A DNA stretch of 64,000 nucleotides, taken from contig JBFWUS010000016.1 of the NCBI GenBank assembly GCA_050247155.1, positions 13,232 to 77,231 of the forward strand. The letters run 5' to 3'. This DNA comes from Mesorhizobium_G sp050247155 (GTDB taxonomy: Bacteria > Pseudomonadota > Alphaproteobacteria > Rhizobiales > Rhizobiaceae). Position numbers and translations under genes: made by a program. Positions 8,243-16,948 of this stretch are shown in pieces. Numbering within the stretch: position 1 is the first letter of the stretch; every line of letters starts with the position of its first letter. The notes beneath the pieces are model-generated. The model searched no databases. It was not told where the DNA came from and was given only the letters and a program-made list of their open reading frames with translations.

Positions 8243-10108
8243 ATGAAACGCCCAGGCGGCAAGATTTTTTCTTTCGCGGCGGTAGCGATCGCGCTCAGCC
8301 TTCCGGCTCCGCCGGCTCAGGCGCAAGGTTTTCTAGACATGCTGTTTGGCGGGCCGCCCAAGCGGGTGCGCGTCTATTCGCCGCCCGCCTCAGCCAAAAA
8401 GGGCGTGCGCACCTCATACAAGAAAGCCAAGGCGCGGGGTGGCGGTGGCGTCACGATCAGCGCGCCGTCGTACAATGAGTACAAGGCCGACCCGCTGGAG
8501 CGCGTAAAGTTCGCCGATATCGCCATTCCGCCGCATCCGGTCGCCTATGACCCTAACGTGAAACTCAAATTCACTGACCTCGTCGGCAGCTTGTCGGATT
8601 TCGACCTGTTCGCCGAGAAACGCATCGCCGCGGCTATGATCGGCCACTATTCGGCCGATCCGGATTTCATCTGGGTGACCGATGGCAAACCCAATCCAAA
8701 GGCGGCCGATGCGCTGCGGGTCTTGAGAGACGCCGGCAGTCACGGCTTGGATGTGGATGACTATAGGGTCGACGAGCCGGTGCTTGCCGGCGATGTCGCA
8801 GCCCGTGGCGTCGCCTTGATGCGCTTCGAGATGACGCTGTCGGCGCGCGTGCTACGCTATGCGCGCGACGCCGTCGGCGGGCGTATCGATCCCAACCGCA
8901 TCTCCGGCTATTACGATTTTCCGGCCAAGCCGCTGGACCTGCCGGGCGTTCTGCGCGCAATCGAGAATGCGCCTGATGTCGCCACCTATCTTGAAGGCCA
9001 GCATCCTAAGAATCCGCAATACGCCGCGTTGCGGTCCGAACTGGCGGCGCTGCGCGCCAGCGAGCAAGAGCCGCAGATCACGGTCGATCCCAATCTGTTG
9101 CTCAAGCCGGGCGAATCCAGCCCGGAACTGCCGAAGCTTTTGTCGCTGATCGCGAAAGATCTCGATGACGAGTTGGGTGGCGAATTCGGCGAGATCATCT
9201 ACAGCCATGGCACGAAAGAGAGTTACGATCCCGAACTGGTGCCGCTGATCAAGGCCAAGCAGAAGCAGGCCGGCCTGAAGGCCGACGGCGTCATCGGTCC
9301 GCGCACCGTGCAGTCCATGGCCGGGGTGTCGAAGGCCGACAAGATCAACAAGGTGCTGGTGGCGATGGAGCAAACACGCTGGCTGCCGGCTGAACTCGGC
9401 GCAACGCGTGTCTTCATCAACCAGCCGGCCTTCACGGCGAGCTATTTCGAGGATTCGCAGGAAAAGCTGTCGATGCGGGTGGTCGTCGGCAAGGTGAGCA
9501 ACCAGACCAGCTTCTTCTACGACGAGATCGAGCAGGTTGACTACAACCCCTATTGGGGCGTGCCGCAGTCGATCATCGTCAATGAGATGCTGCCGCGGCT
9601 GCGCCGCGATCCCGGTTATCTCGATCGTGCCGGCTACGAAGTCTACAACGCCAAGGGCAAGCGCGTGCGTTCGTCGTCGGTTTCTTGGGGCGCATATGGC
9701 GCAAAGATCCCGTTCGCGGTGCGCCAGACGCCGAGTGAGGCCAATGCACTAGGCGAACTGAAGATCCTGTTCCCGAACGAACATGCCATCTACATGCACG
9801 ACACGCCGCAAAAGGCATTCTTCGAACGAGATAACCGGGCACTCAGCCATGGCTGCGTGCGCCTTGCCGATCCGCGCGGCATGGCGGCCGCCGTGCTGGG
9901 CAAATCGCGCGACTATGTCGCCGACAAGCTGAAGAAAGGCCACTCTGTCGAGAAAGTCGGCCGCAAGATACCGGTCTATGTTGCCTATTTCACCGCCTGG
10001 CCGAACGCCAACGGGCAGGTCGAATACTTTGGCGACGTCTATGGCCGCGACGCACGCCTGCTCGAGGCGATCGCCGAGACCGACTCCGTGCGCGAGCCGA
10101 CCAGTTAG
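8243..10108 (+). CDS. Periplasmic L,D-transpeptidase (YcbB-like)
   Basis: Peptidoglycan cross-linking enzyme of 621 aa that forms 3-3 bonds, prominent in polar-growing Hyphomicrobiales. A signal peptide (about residues 1-28) ends PPAQAQG. An N-terminal scaffold domain follows, then a peptidoglycan-binding segment at about residues 331-360 (KADGVIGPRTVQSM) and a YkuD catalytic domain (about 385-570). The catalytic motif SHGCVRL is intact with His536 and Cys538. Start 8243 (MKRPGGK) is chosen so that the signal peptide is N-terminal; an upstream ATG at 8183 would bury it. The gene is monocistronic. Confidence 0.92.
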   Translation: MKRPGGKIFSFAAVAIALSLPAPPAQAQGFLDMLFGGPPKRVRVYSPPASAKKGVRTSYKKAKARGGGGVTISAPSYNEYKADPLERVKFADIAIPPHPVAYDPNVKLKFTDLVGSLSDFDLFAEKRIAAAMIGHYSADPDFIWVTDGKPNPKAADALRVLRDAGSHGLDVDDYRVDEPVLAGDVAARGVALMRFEMTLSARVLRYARDAVGGRIDPNRISGYYDFPAKPLDLPGVLRAIENAPDVATYLEGQHPKNPQYAALRSELAALRASEQEPQITVDPNLLLKPGESSPELPKLLSLIAKDLDDELGGEFGEIIYSHGTKESYDPELVPLIKAKQKQAGLKADGVIGPRTVQSMAGVSKADKINKVLVAMEQTRWLPAELGATRVFINQPAFTASYFEDSQEKLSMRVVVGKVSNQTSFFYDEIEQVDYNPYWGVPQSIIVNEMLPRLRRDPGYLDRAGYEVYNAKGKRVRSSSVSWGAYGAKIPFAVRQTPSEANALGELKILFPNEHAIYMHDTPQKAFFERDNRALSHGCVRLADPRGMAAAVLGKSRDYVADKLKKGHSVEKVGRKIPVYVAYFTAWPNANGQVEYFGDVYGRDARLLEAIAETDSVREPTS

Positions 10109-10113
10109 GATAT

Positions 10114-10647
10114 TTAGCGCCTTTCGACGCCGCCGGCCTTGAGGATGGCCGGATACGGGCGGCGCCTAAACCCGGCGTCGCGTCCGGCGATCAGCCAGTA
10201 GATAAAACCGCCCACAAGCCCGGCGCCGAAGATGACGCCGAAGTCGGCCGGCGCCTGAGCGGCGCTGACGGTGTAGGTTTCGGTCGACAACAAGGTATAC
10301 CCGACCAATGCTACCGCCCCGCCAAACAGCACATTCAGCCACGCCTTACGCAGGGATAGCATTTCACCGGCCAGCATGACGACGGCGGCAGGGACCATCG
10401 TCGCGACGATCGCGATGAAGAAATAGAAGAACCATAGAGGCGAGACCAGCAGCAGGGCGATCGGCGCCAGGGACATCAATTTGAAATAGTCCGGAGAGAC
10501 CGGCAGGTAGCTGAGGATGCTATAAAGTACGACTATCGCCACCAGCCCGACAACGAGGGCGACAAGGTAGCCAAATAGCGCAAGGAAGATGCGCTTGAGG
10601 ATGTGGCCAATCAGGGAACCACGCGGCTGCTGTGCATCGACCGTCAT
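10114..10647 (-). CDS. Conserved membrane protein of unknown function
   Basis: A 177-aa protein with about four to five hydrophobic helices (FGYLVALVVGLVAIVVLYSIL, LAPIALLLVSPLWFFYFFIAIVA and later ones) and a basic C-terminus. A glycine-rich helix near VIFGAGLVGGFIYWL closes the membrane part. No enzymatic motif seen. Start MTVDAQQ (10647) is preferred to an ATG 12 nt upstream. It ends 5 bp from the convergent L,D-transpeptidase stop, so no dedicated terminator fits there. Confidence 0.7.
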   Translation of the reverse strand: MTVDAQQPRGSLIGHILKRIFLALFGYLVALVVGLVAIVVLYSILSYLPVSPDYFKLMSLAPIALLLVSPLWFFYFFIAIVATMVPAAVVMLAGEMLSLRKAWLNVLFGGAVALVGYTLLSTETYTVSAAQAPADFGVIFGAGLVGGFIYWLIAGRDAGFRRRPYPAILKAGGVERR

Positions 10648-10771
10648 GAGCCTCTCCACGGGCTGCCAGGCGGCGTGATTTGCTCATCCTTCCTGACCTG
10701 GTGCAAGTATGCCTTGTGCGAAGTCTCAGGGCCGCTATCGTCCTCAGTTCGTCCCCAAGTGGAGATTCTGA

Positions 10772-11476
10772 ATGCCCCATTTGTCCGACTTTCCGATCAC
10801 CAAGCGCTGGCCAGCCAATAATCCGGAAATCCTCCAGCTCTACTCGCTGCCAACGCCCAATGGCGTGAAGGTATCGATCATGCTTGAGGAAATCGGGCTG
10901 CCTTACGAAGTCCACCTGATCGATATCGGAGCCAACGAAACTCGGACGCCCGAATATCTGTCGCTGAATCCGAATGGCAAGATTCCGTCTATCATCGACC
11001 CCGACGGGCCGGACGGAAAGCCGCTTGCGCTGTTCGAGTCCGGCGCGATCCTGCTCTATCTGGCCGAGAAGACCGGCAGGCTGCTGCCATCATCTGCTAC
11101 CGGCCGCTACGAAACGATCCAGTGGGTGTTTTTCCAGATGGCGGGCATCGGCCCCATGTTCGGCCAGGTTGGCTTCTTCCACAAATTCGCGGGCCGCGAA
11201 TACGAGGACAAGCGTCCGCTCGAACGCTACGTCGCCGAATCGCAGCGGCTCCTTGGCGTGCTCGAGACACGCCTGGCCGGGCGAACCTGGATCATGGGCG
11301 ACGACTATACGATCGCCGACGTGGCGACGTTCGGCTGGGTGCGCGGCCTGATCGGCTTCTACAACGCACGCGAACTGGTCGACTATGATTCGCTGAAACA
11401 CGTGCCGGCCTGGTTGGAGCGCGGGCTGGCGCGGCCCGCCGTCGCCCGAGGGCTGAATATTCCGAAGCGCGGGTAG
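10772..11476 (+). CDS. Glutathione S-transferase, YfcG/YghU-like
   Basis: Cytoplasmic glutathione-dependent enzyme of 234 aa. The thioredoxin-like N-terminal domain (about residues 20-105) carries SLPTPNGVKV, NPNGKIPSI with the cis-proline, and FESGAIL for glutathione binding. The all-helical C-terminal domain carries the GDDYTIADVATFGW motif. Asn and Thr in place of a catalytic Cys/Ser/Tyr near the first helix, and the long N-terminus, are typical of the YfcG/YghU group, which act as disulfide-bond reductases using two glutathiones. It converges with the exporter gene, 2 bp apart. Confidence 0.88.
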   Translation: MPHLSDFPITKRWPANNPEILQLYSLPTPNGVKVSIMLEEIGLPYEVHLIDIGANETRTPEYLSLNPNGKIPSIIDPDGPDGKPLALFESGAILLYLAEKTGRLLPSSATGRYETIQWVFFQMAGIGPMFGQVGFFHKFAGREYEDKRPLERYVAESQRLLGVLETRLAGRTWIMGDDYTIADVATFGWVRGLIGFYNARELVDYDSLKHVPAWLERGLARPAVARGLNIPKRG

Positions 11477-11478
11477 CC

Positions 11479-12435
11479 TTAGGCGGCCCGTTCGACCGTG
11501 GGCTTCGGCTTGATGAATGTTGCGATGACGATGCCGACTATGATGAAGGCAGCGCCCATCAGGTCGTAGTCCTGCAGCCTCTCGCCGAGGAAGAGATAGG
11601 CGAGGATGACGACGAACACCGTCTGCAGATAGAGCAGCATGCTCGCACGGCTGGCGCCGAGACTCTCAACGCTGCGGTTGTAGAGATAATACATCAAGGC
11701 ACCGCCCGGGCCTGCCATATAGGCGAGCGCCAGAATACCATTGCCGTGCAAGGTGGAGCGTTCGCCATAGAGCAGCTCGACGAAATGAAAGGGCAGGGCG
11801 ATCAGCGCGCCGGCCCCCAGCAACAGCACGACCATCGGCAAAAGCTCGATGCCAAATTTCTGGCGGCGCAAGAGCACGGTGTAGAGACCCCAGCAGAACG
11901 CGCTGCCGACAATCCACAATTCGCCGGCGTTGAACTGCAACTGCGCCAGCGCCGCCGGATTGCCATGCGCGATGATCAAGGCCATGCCGCACAGCGCGAT
12001 GATCGCCCCAACCGCCTTCCAGAGGCCGAGCGGCTCACCCAGGATGAAGCGCGCCAGCACCATGGTCATGACCGGCGATAGCGCCATGATGATGCCGGCG
12101 GTGGTGGCGTTGGTGTGGTTGAGGCCGGTGTAGATCATGCCTTGGCATAGCGTCAGGCCGATCGCGCCGACGGCGATTACCTCCAGCGCCCTTGTCTTCA
12201 TCAAGGCAATCATCGCGCCATGATGGCGATGCACAACAGGCAACAGAATCAGGCAGGCGAAGGTCAGACGCCAGAAGCAGAGCCCCCAAGGCGGCATTTC
12301 CGGCGCAACCCATTTGGCGGCGATGTAAACGCCGGCCGACAGCAGCCAGCAGAAAACCGCCGTCGGATATCCAGCGCCGAGGGAAGCAGTGGCCGGAGCC
12401 TTCACCTCGACATGCGCTATCGGCAACGCCTGCAT
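11479..12435 (-). CDS. EamA-type drug/metabolite transporter (DMT superfamily)
   Basis: Inner-membrane exporter of 318 aa with about ten helices forming two EamA repeats: the first contains FWRLTFACLILLP and LNHTNATTAGIIMALSPVMTM, the second WGLYTVLLRR and GASRASMLLYLQTVFVVILAYLFLGERL. The last repeat ends in a basic tail. Start MQALPIAHV (12435) is used because GAGGGG is spaced 6 nt from it; two in-frame ATGs lie just upstream. The cargo is unknown; amino acids and their derivatives are common for the family. Confidence 0.85.
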   Translation of the reverse strand: MQALPIAHVEVKAPATASLGAGYPTAVFCWLLSAGVYIAAKWVAPEMPPWGLCFWRLTFACLILLPVVHRHHGAMIALMKTRALEVIAVGAIGLTLCQGMIYTGLNHTNATTAGIIMALSPVMTMVLARFILGEPLGLWKAVGAIIALCGMALIIAHGNPAALAQLQFNAGELWIVGSAFCWGLYTVLLRRQKFGIELLPMVVLLLGAGALIALPFHFVELLYGERSTLHGNGILALAYMAGPGGALMYYLYNRSVESLGASRASMLLYLQTVFVVILAYLFLGERLQDYDLMGAAFIIVGIVIATFIKPKPTVERAA

Positions 12436-12563
12436 CGACATCCCCTCTGCGGACAAGGGACAATAGCGCAAATGCGCCGGAGGTGAAGGTCGATGTCTGG
12501 CGACGAGAAATGGAAACTGGGCGTTGAACAGACCTTGGCGCTATCGCTGCGATCTCAAGGGAC

Positions 12564-12639
<76 letters not shown>

Positions 12640-12846
12640 TTGCGGGCGCGACATGTAGGCGGTTCGGCCTGCCGCCGCAAGGAAAATCGCGGTGTTTTGT
12701 TTATCGCGAGAAGGGCGAGGCAGGCCCCGAGACGCGCCGCCGGCAAACGGCTGAAATGCCGCAGCGCAGCGCTTGACACTCCCCGGCGAACCCCTTAAGT
12801 CACCGCGCACAAGAGGCGGCTGGCAAGACAAGTCGCTTCCAAATGC

Positions 12847-12923
12847 GCGGGTGTAGCTCAGTCGGTTAGAGTGCCGGCCTGTCACGCCGGAGGTCGCGGG
12901 TTCGAGCCCCGTCACTCGCGCCA
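12847..12923 (+). tRNA. tRNA-Asp (anticodon GUC)
   Basis: A 77-nt cloverleaf with encoded CCA. The acceptor GCGGGTG pairs with CACTCGC, the anticodon stem CCGGC/GCCGG encloses CTGTCAC (anticodon GTC), and the T-loop is TTCGAGC. It is divergent from tRNA-Val, 207 bp away. Confidence 0.95.
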
Positions 12924-13088
12924 TTTCTTCTTTTTCTATGTGCTGTTCGATGCCACAACGCGCCGCCGCGTTGAGCAGGCTGGGTCCGGCCGCTGGCCCA
13001 TGTCATTGAACCGCAACATTAATTTCACGCCCCTGTCATCGCGCCCGCCTATTTCGCCCGCATCTGATGGCAGCGGAGCGATTCGCCG

Positions 13089-14108
13089 ATGCGGTTTGGA
13101 TGGATGCTGACGGCGCTCGCCTTCCTTGTGACTTCGGTTCACGCCGAATCGCTTGCAGCGCAGCGCACCGACGCGATCCTCGAACGGTTCCAGCATGCCA
13201 ATCAGTGGCGCGACCACATCATGGTGGTGGCGCACCGCGCCGGCGTGCGTGAGAACGGCCGAATCGTCCGTGCGGAAAATTCGATTGCAGCGATCGAGAC
13301 GGCGATTGCGCTCGGCGCCGAGATGGTCGAGCTCGATATCCAGAAGACCAGCGACAATGTCTATGTCGTGCTGCACGATAGTTGGCTCGATCGCACGACG
13401 ACCTGCAAGGGCAGGCTCGTCGAGCGCAGCCTTGCGGATCTGGCGAGCTGCCGGCTGGTCGTGGAAGGGTCCGGCGAGGTAACCAACGAAGTCGTGCCGA
13501 CACTGAAGCAGGCGCTGACCGCGGCGCGCGGCCGGGTGCTGGTGAACATCGACAACAAGCTCCAAACCTCTGATCTAAAGGACATCGTGGCAGTTGCGCG
13601 CGAGCTCGGGATGGAAGACCAGATCGTCGTGAAGCAGAACCTGTGGAATCGCGACAAGGTTTCCGAGGCGGTGACATTGATCGGCGATCTGGGGCAGGGC
13701 GCGCGCTTCATGCCGATCATCGCCGACGATGCGGTGAAGGATGTCGGCTTCATCGAGACCGCCACGAAGGCGGTCGCCGCCGACGCTGCTGAGATGATCG
13801 CCTGGCGGCGCGAGGCGGGCGCCGTCACCACCGATGGCGGCCTGTTGTTTGGCGCACGGGCCCGCGCGGTCGCGGCGCGGGGCGATTGGCATCTGTGGGT
13901 GAATACCTACGCCATCGTCAACAAGCCGGCCGGCTATCTCGCCGGCGGTCGTGGCGACGAGTTGGCGACCATCGCCGCCAATCCTGCCGAGACATTCGGC
14001 TTCTGGGTCGATCGTGGTGCCACCATCATCCAGACCGACGAGCCGAAAGCAGCCATCGAATGGCTGACGGCCAATGGCTACCGAGTGCCCTACGACCTGA
14101 CCAACTGA
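13089..14108 (+). CDS. Secreted glycerophosphodiester phosphodiesterase family protein
   Basis: Protein of 339 aa with a signal peptide (residues 1-19, MRFGWMLTALAFLVTSVHA). The GDPD TIM barrel shows the catalytic motif VAHRAG..EN (first His, later Glu), EMVELDIQKTSDNVYVVLHDSWLDRTT (metal-binding E-x-D and the second His) and, at the end, TIIQTDEPKAAIEWL. These hydrolyse glycerophosphodiesters to an alcohol and glycerol-3-phosphate. The central region is longer than in short cytoplasmic UgpQ enzymes. A second, cytoplasmic GDPD lies at 47642-48373. ATG 13089 sits directly before the hydrophobic signal. Confidence 0.87.
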   Translation: MRFGWMLTALAFLVTSVHAESLAAQRTDAILERFQHANQWRDHIMVVAHRAGVRENGRIVRAENSIAAIETAIALGAEMVELDIQKTSDNVYVVLHDSWLDRTTTCKGRLVERSLADLASCRLVVEGSGEVTNEVVPTLKQALTAARGRVLVNIDNKLQTSDLKDIVAVARELGMEDQIVVKQNLWNRDKVSEAVTLIGDLGQGARFMPIIADDAVKDVGFIETATKAVAADAAEMIAWRREAGAVTTDGGLLFGARARAVAARGDWHLWVNTYAIVNKPAGYLAGGRGDELATIAANPAETFGFWVDRGATIIQTDEPKAAIEWLTANGYRVPYDLTN

Positions 14109-14143
14109 GACTGGCGCTTGCGGCGTGGTCACGCCGCGGCGGG

Positions 14144-14425
14144 TCAACGTTGTGTCAGTCGGCGATAGAGTGCATGCGCGGCCAGGATTACGGCCAGGAT
14201 GATGGCGTTGCTGAAGAGGCCCACGATGATGGCGGTGAGGCGGTCGGCGCCGGCGCTTCCCAACGTCATGGGAATCAGTACAGCAACGAAGATCAGTCCG
14301 AGCACTGTCGGAACCAGTCTCCCCACTGCCTGGGCCGTGTTGGCCGCTGTCAGCGTGAGTGCGATCAAAAGGCCGATGCGGAACGGCTCGACAAGTTGCG
14401 ATGCAAGAATATCCAATACACCCAT
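14144..14425 (-). CDS. Small membrane protein of unknown function
   Basis: A 93-aa protein with three predicted membrane helices (FRIGLLIALTLTAANTAQAV, LVPTVLGLIFVAVLIPMTLG and LTAIIVGLFSNAIILAVILAAHAL) and a basic C-terminal tail. Start 14425 (MGVLDILA) is chosen over ATG 14467 because GAGGA sits 4 nt upstream. It converges with the GDPD gene. No family recognised. Confidence 0.65.
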   Translation of the reverse strand: MGVLDILASQLVEPFRIGLLIALTLTAANTAQAVGRLVPTVLGLIFVAVLIPMTLGSAGADRLTAIIVGLFSNAIILAVILAAHALYRRLTQR

Positions 14426-14624
14426 GTGGTCCTCATTCGCCGCAGGTACTACAGGCTCGTCCGGCATGGCGGCGTCAAGCGGCGATCTATTAGACGAAAG
14501 TCATAATCCCAAAGCAGCGCTGCAATTGGGCGGCAGTTTCTGCCATTTTCCGCCGCGATGGCAACGCGGCCCGAGGAGAGTCGCGTGGTCACGCCAACGC
14601 CACGAACCCAAGGGAGGGGCTATA

Positions 14625-16517
14625 ATGGCAATATCCGCGACAGCCGGCGAACAATCGCGCGGCATGACCCGGGAGGAGAAGAAGGTCATCTTCGCTTCCT
14701 CGCTCGGCACGGTTTTCGAGTGGTACGATTTTTATCTGTACGGTTCGCTCGCCGCCTTCATCGGCGCGACCTTCTTCAGCCCGGAAATCTCGGAAGCCAC
14801 GCGCAACATCTTCGCGCTGCTGGCCTTTGCCGCGGGCTTCCTCGTGCGCCCGTTCGGCGCTTTGGTGTTCGGCCGGCTGGGCGATCTCGTCGGTCGCAAA
14901 TACACCTTCCTAGTGACCATGGCGATCATGGGTCTTTCGACTTTTCTCGTCGGCTTGCTGCCGGGTTATGCAACGCTTGGCATCCTCGCGCCGATTATCC
15001 TGATCGGGCTGCGCATGTTGCAAGGTCTTGCGCTCGGCGGCGAATATGGCGGTGCGGCGACCTATGTCGCCGAACATGCGCCGGACGACCGCCGCGGCTA
15101 TTACACGTCCTGGATTCAGACCACCGCGACGCTCGGCCTTTTCCTGTCGCTGCTCGTCATTCTGGCCGTGCAGGGCTTCATGTCGAAGGCCGAGTTCGCC
15201 GCCTGGGGTTGGCGCATACCGTTCCTGATCTCGTTCCTGCTGCTGCTGGTATCGATCTGGATCCGGCTCTCTTTGTCTGAATCGCCCGCCTTTAAAAAGA
15301 TGAAGGAAGAAGGCAAAACCTCCAAAGCGCCGCTTTCGGAAGCCTTTGGCACCTGGAAAAACGCCAAAATCGCGATCCTGGCGCTGCTCGGCCTGACCGC
15401 CGGCCAGGCCGTGGTCTGGTACACTGGCCAGTTCTACGCGCTGTTCTTCCTGACCAACGTGCTGAAAGTCGACGCCGCCACGGTCAATGTCATGATAGCG
15501 ACCGCGCTCGCCGTTGGGTCGATCTTCTTCGTGGTGTTCGGCTGGCTGTCTGACAAGATCGGCCGCAAGTGGATCATCATGGCGGGCCTCGCCTTGGCGA
15601 TCGTGACCTACTTCCCGCTGTTCAAGGCGCTGACCTGGGCTGCCAATCCGGCTCTTGCCTCCGCGCAGGAGAACGTACGGGCTACCATCACTGCGGCGCC
15701 TGGCGATTGCACCTTCCAGTTCAATCCGGTCGGCACCGCAAAGTTCACCAAGTCGTGCGACATCGCCACGGGCTTCCTGGCCCGCAACTCGGTGCCGTAT
15801 GACGTGGAAATGACGGCCGCCGCTGGAACGCCGGCTCAGGTCAAGGTCAAGGACGCGGTAATCGCATCTTATGATGCGACCGCCGCTGGCGCCGACGCCG
15901 CAAAGATGGGCGCGGCCTTCCAGAAGGCGACGTTCGCCGCGCTGCATGAAGCGGGCTATCCGCTCAACCGCGCGCCGACCGTGGTAGCCGACCAGAAGCT
16001 TGACGCCTTCGTCGCGGCAAATCCTGACCTAAAGCTCGACGCCGCGGCAATCCGCGCCGGCGACAAGAAGGTGATGCCGCTGGACGAAGCGGTAACGGCC
16101 AAGTTGGTCGAAGCCGAGGAAGTGGGACAAGTGACGGAAGTCACGACCTACACCATTCCTGGCGCCGGCGCTTACGCGATGGTGGCCGATCCCGCAGCCG
16201 TCAACTGGTGGAAGGTCGTCGGACTCCTGTTCATCCTCATGATCTACGTCACGATGGTGTACGGTCCGATCGCAGCCATGCTCGTCGAGATGTTCCCGAC
16301 CCGCATCCGCTACACCGGCATGTCGCTGCCGTATCACATCGGCAACGGCTGGTTCGGCGGACTGCTGCCGGCGACCGTGTTTGCCATGAGTGCCGCGGCC
16401 GGCGACATCTACTACGGCCTCTGGTATCCGATCGCGATTGCGGCCATGTCGCTGGTTATCGGCTCGCTGTTCGTGAAAGACACGTTGGGCACGAACCTGG
16501 ACGACAAGGAAGCGTAA
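14625..16517 (+). CDS. MFS transporter (metabolite:proton symporter type) with large inserted domain
   Basis: Inner-membrane symporter of 630 aa. The N-terminal half has the metabolite:H+ symporter signatures: GTVFEWYDFYLYG, RPFGALVFGRLGDLVGRK in loop 2-3 and a GLALGGEYGGAATYVAEH helix; the equivalent loop in the second half is GWLSDKIGRKW. About residues 340-525 form a hydrophilic insertion between late helices, with two Cys (GDCTF, KSCDI), so the protein is about 185 aa longer than ProP- or ShiA-like relatives. Start 14625 has GGGAGGGG upstream. It ends at a strong terminator. The substrate is unknown; organic acids or osmolytes are plausible. Confidence 0.88.
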   Translation: MAISATAGEQSRGMTREEKKVIFASSLGTVFEWYDFYLYGSLAAFIGATFFSPEISEATRNIFALLAFAAGFLVRPFGALVFGRLGDLVGRKYTFLVTMAIMGLSTFLVGLLPGYATLGILAPIILIGLRMLQGLALGGEYGGAATYVAEHAPDDRRGYYTSWIQTTATLGLFLSLLVILAVQGFMSKAEFAAWGWRIPFLISFLLLLVSIWIRLSLSESPAFKKMKEEGKTSKAPLSEAFGTWKNAKIAILALLGLTAGQAVVWYTGQFYALFFLTNVLKVDAATVNVMIATALAVGSIFFVVFGWLSDKIGRKWIIMAGLALAIVTYFPLFKALTWAANPALASAQENVRATITAAPGDCTFQFNPVGTAKFTKSCDIATGFLARNSVPYDVEMTAAAGTPAQVKVKDAVIASYDATAAGADAAKMGAAFQKATFAALHEAGYPLNRAPTVVADQKLDAFVAANPDLKLDAAAIRAGDKKVMPLDEAVTAKLVEAEEVGQVTEVTTYTIPGAGAYAMVADPAAVNWWKVVGLLFILMIYVTMVYGPIAAMLVEMFPTRIRYTGMSLPYHIGNGWFGGLLPATVFAMSAAAGDIYYGLWYPIAIAAMSLVIGSLFVKDTLGTNLDDKEA

Positions 16518-16539
16518 GCAGCGCAACCTCTACGATTAC

Positions 16540-16573
16540 GGCCTGGTGCGAGCGATCGCGCCGGGCCTTTTTT
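16540..16573 (+). terminator. Intrinsic terminator of the MFS gene
   Basis: A stem of about 12 bp (16540-16551 with 16556-16567, one G-U near each arm's middle) closed by a GCGA tetraloop is followed by six T residues (16568-16573), 23 nt after the stop codon. Confidence 0.88.
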
Positions 16574-16651
16574 CTATTTCCGTTCCACCATCATTTTGCT
16601 GGAATGCCATACTGATATCGCGCCATCGCACGGCATAGGGCGGGATGTTAT

Positions 16652-16927
16652 ATGCTTCTAAGATTCTTCCTGGCGCTGGCCGCTTTCGCAGCTATTGCGG
16701 TTCCGGCAGTGTGGCTCTCATCCGAGCCTGTGCGAGCGCAGGAGATCGAGCATTACACAGTCTACTGCGCCGACGACCGCATCGAGGTGTCGTTCTGGGA
16801 TCTGGAGCAGATGAAGGTGCGGCGCGGCTCGGATGTCTGCCAGTTCGCCAGCTATACGAGCTACAGTTCGGCGCTGGATTTTGCCAGGAAGAACTTTGGC
16901 GGCGAAGGCAATGCGTGCACTTGTTGA
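16652..16927 (+). CDS. Small secreted protein of unknown function
   Basis: A 91-aa protein with a clear signal peptide (MLLRFFLALAAFAAIAVPAV, cleavage near VRAQE). The mature part of about 60 aa has four Cys (in VYCADDR, DVCQF and the terminal NACTC), suggesting disulfides in the periplasm. Start 16652 sits just after a G-rich patch. It converges with topA, 21 bp apart. No family recognised, but size and layout look like a conserved rhizobial orphan. Confidence 0.6.
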   Translation: MLLRFFLALAAFAAIAVPAVWLSSEPVRAQEIEHYTVYCADDRIEVSFWDLEQMKVRRGSDVCQFASYTSYSSALDFARKNFGGEGNACTC

Positions 16928-16948
16928 TCTGGCGGTCCGGTTCAGCGC

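Noticed and set aside
14910..15947. Minus-strand frame of 345 codons opposite the MFS gene
   Set aside because: Antisense shadow of the transporter; composition is Arg/Gln/Asp-rich without motifs.
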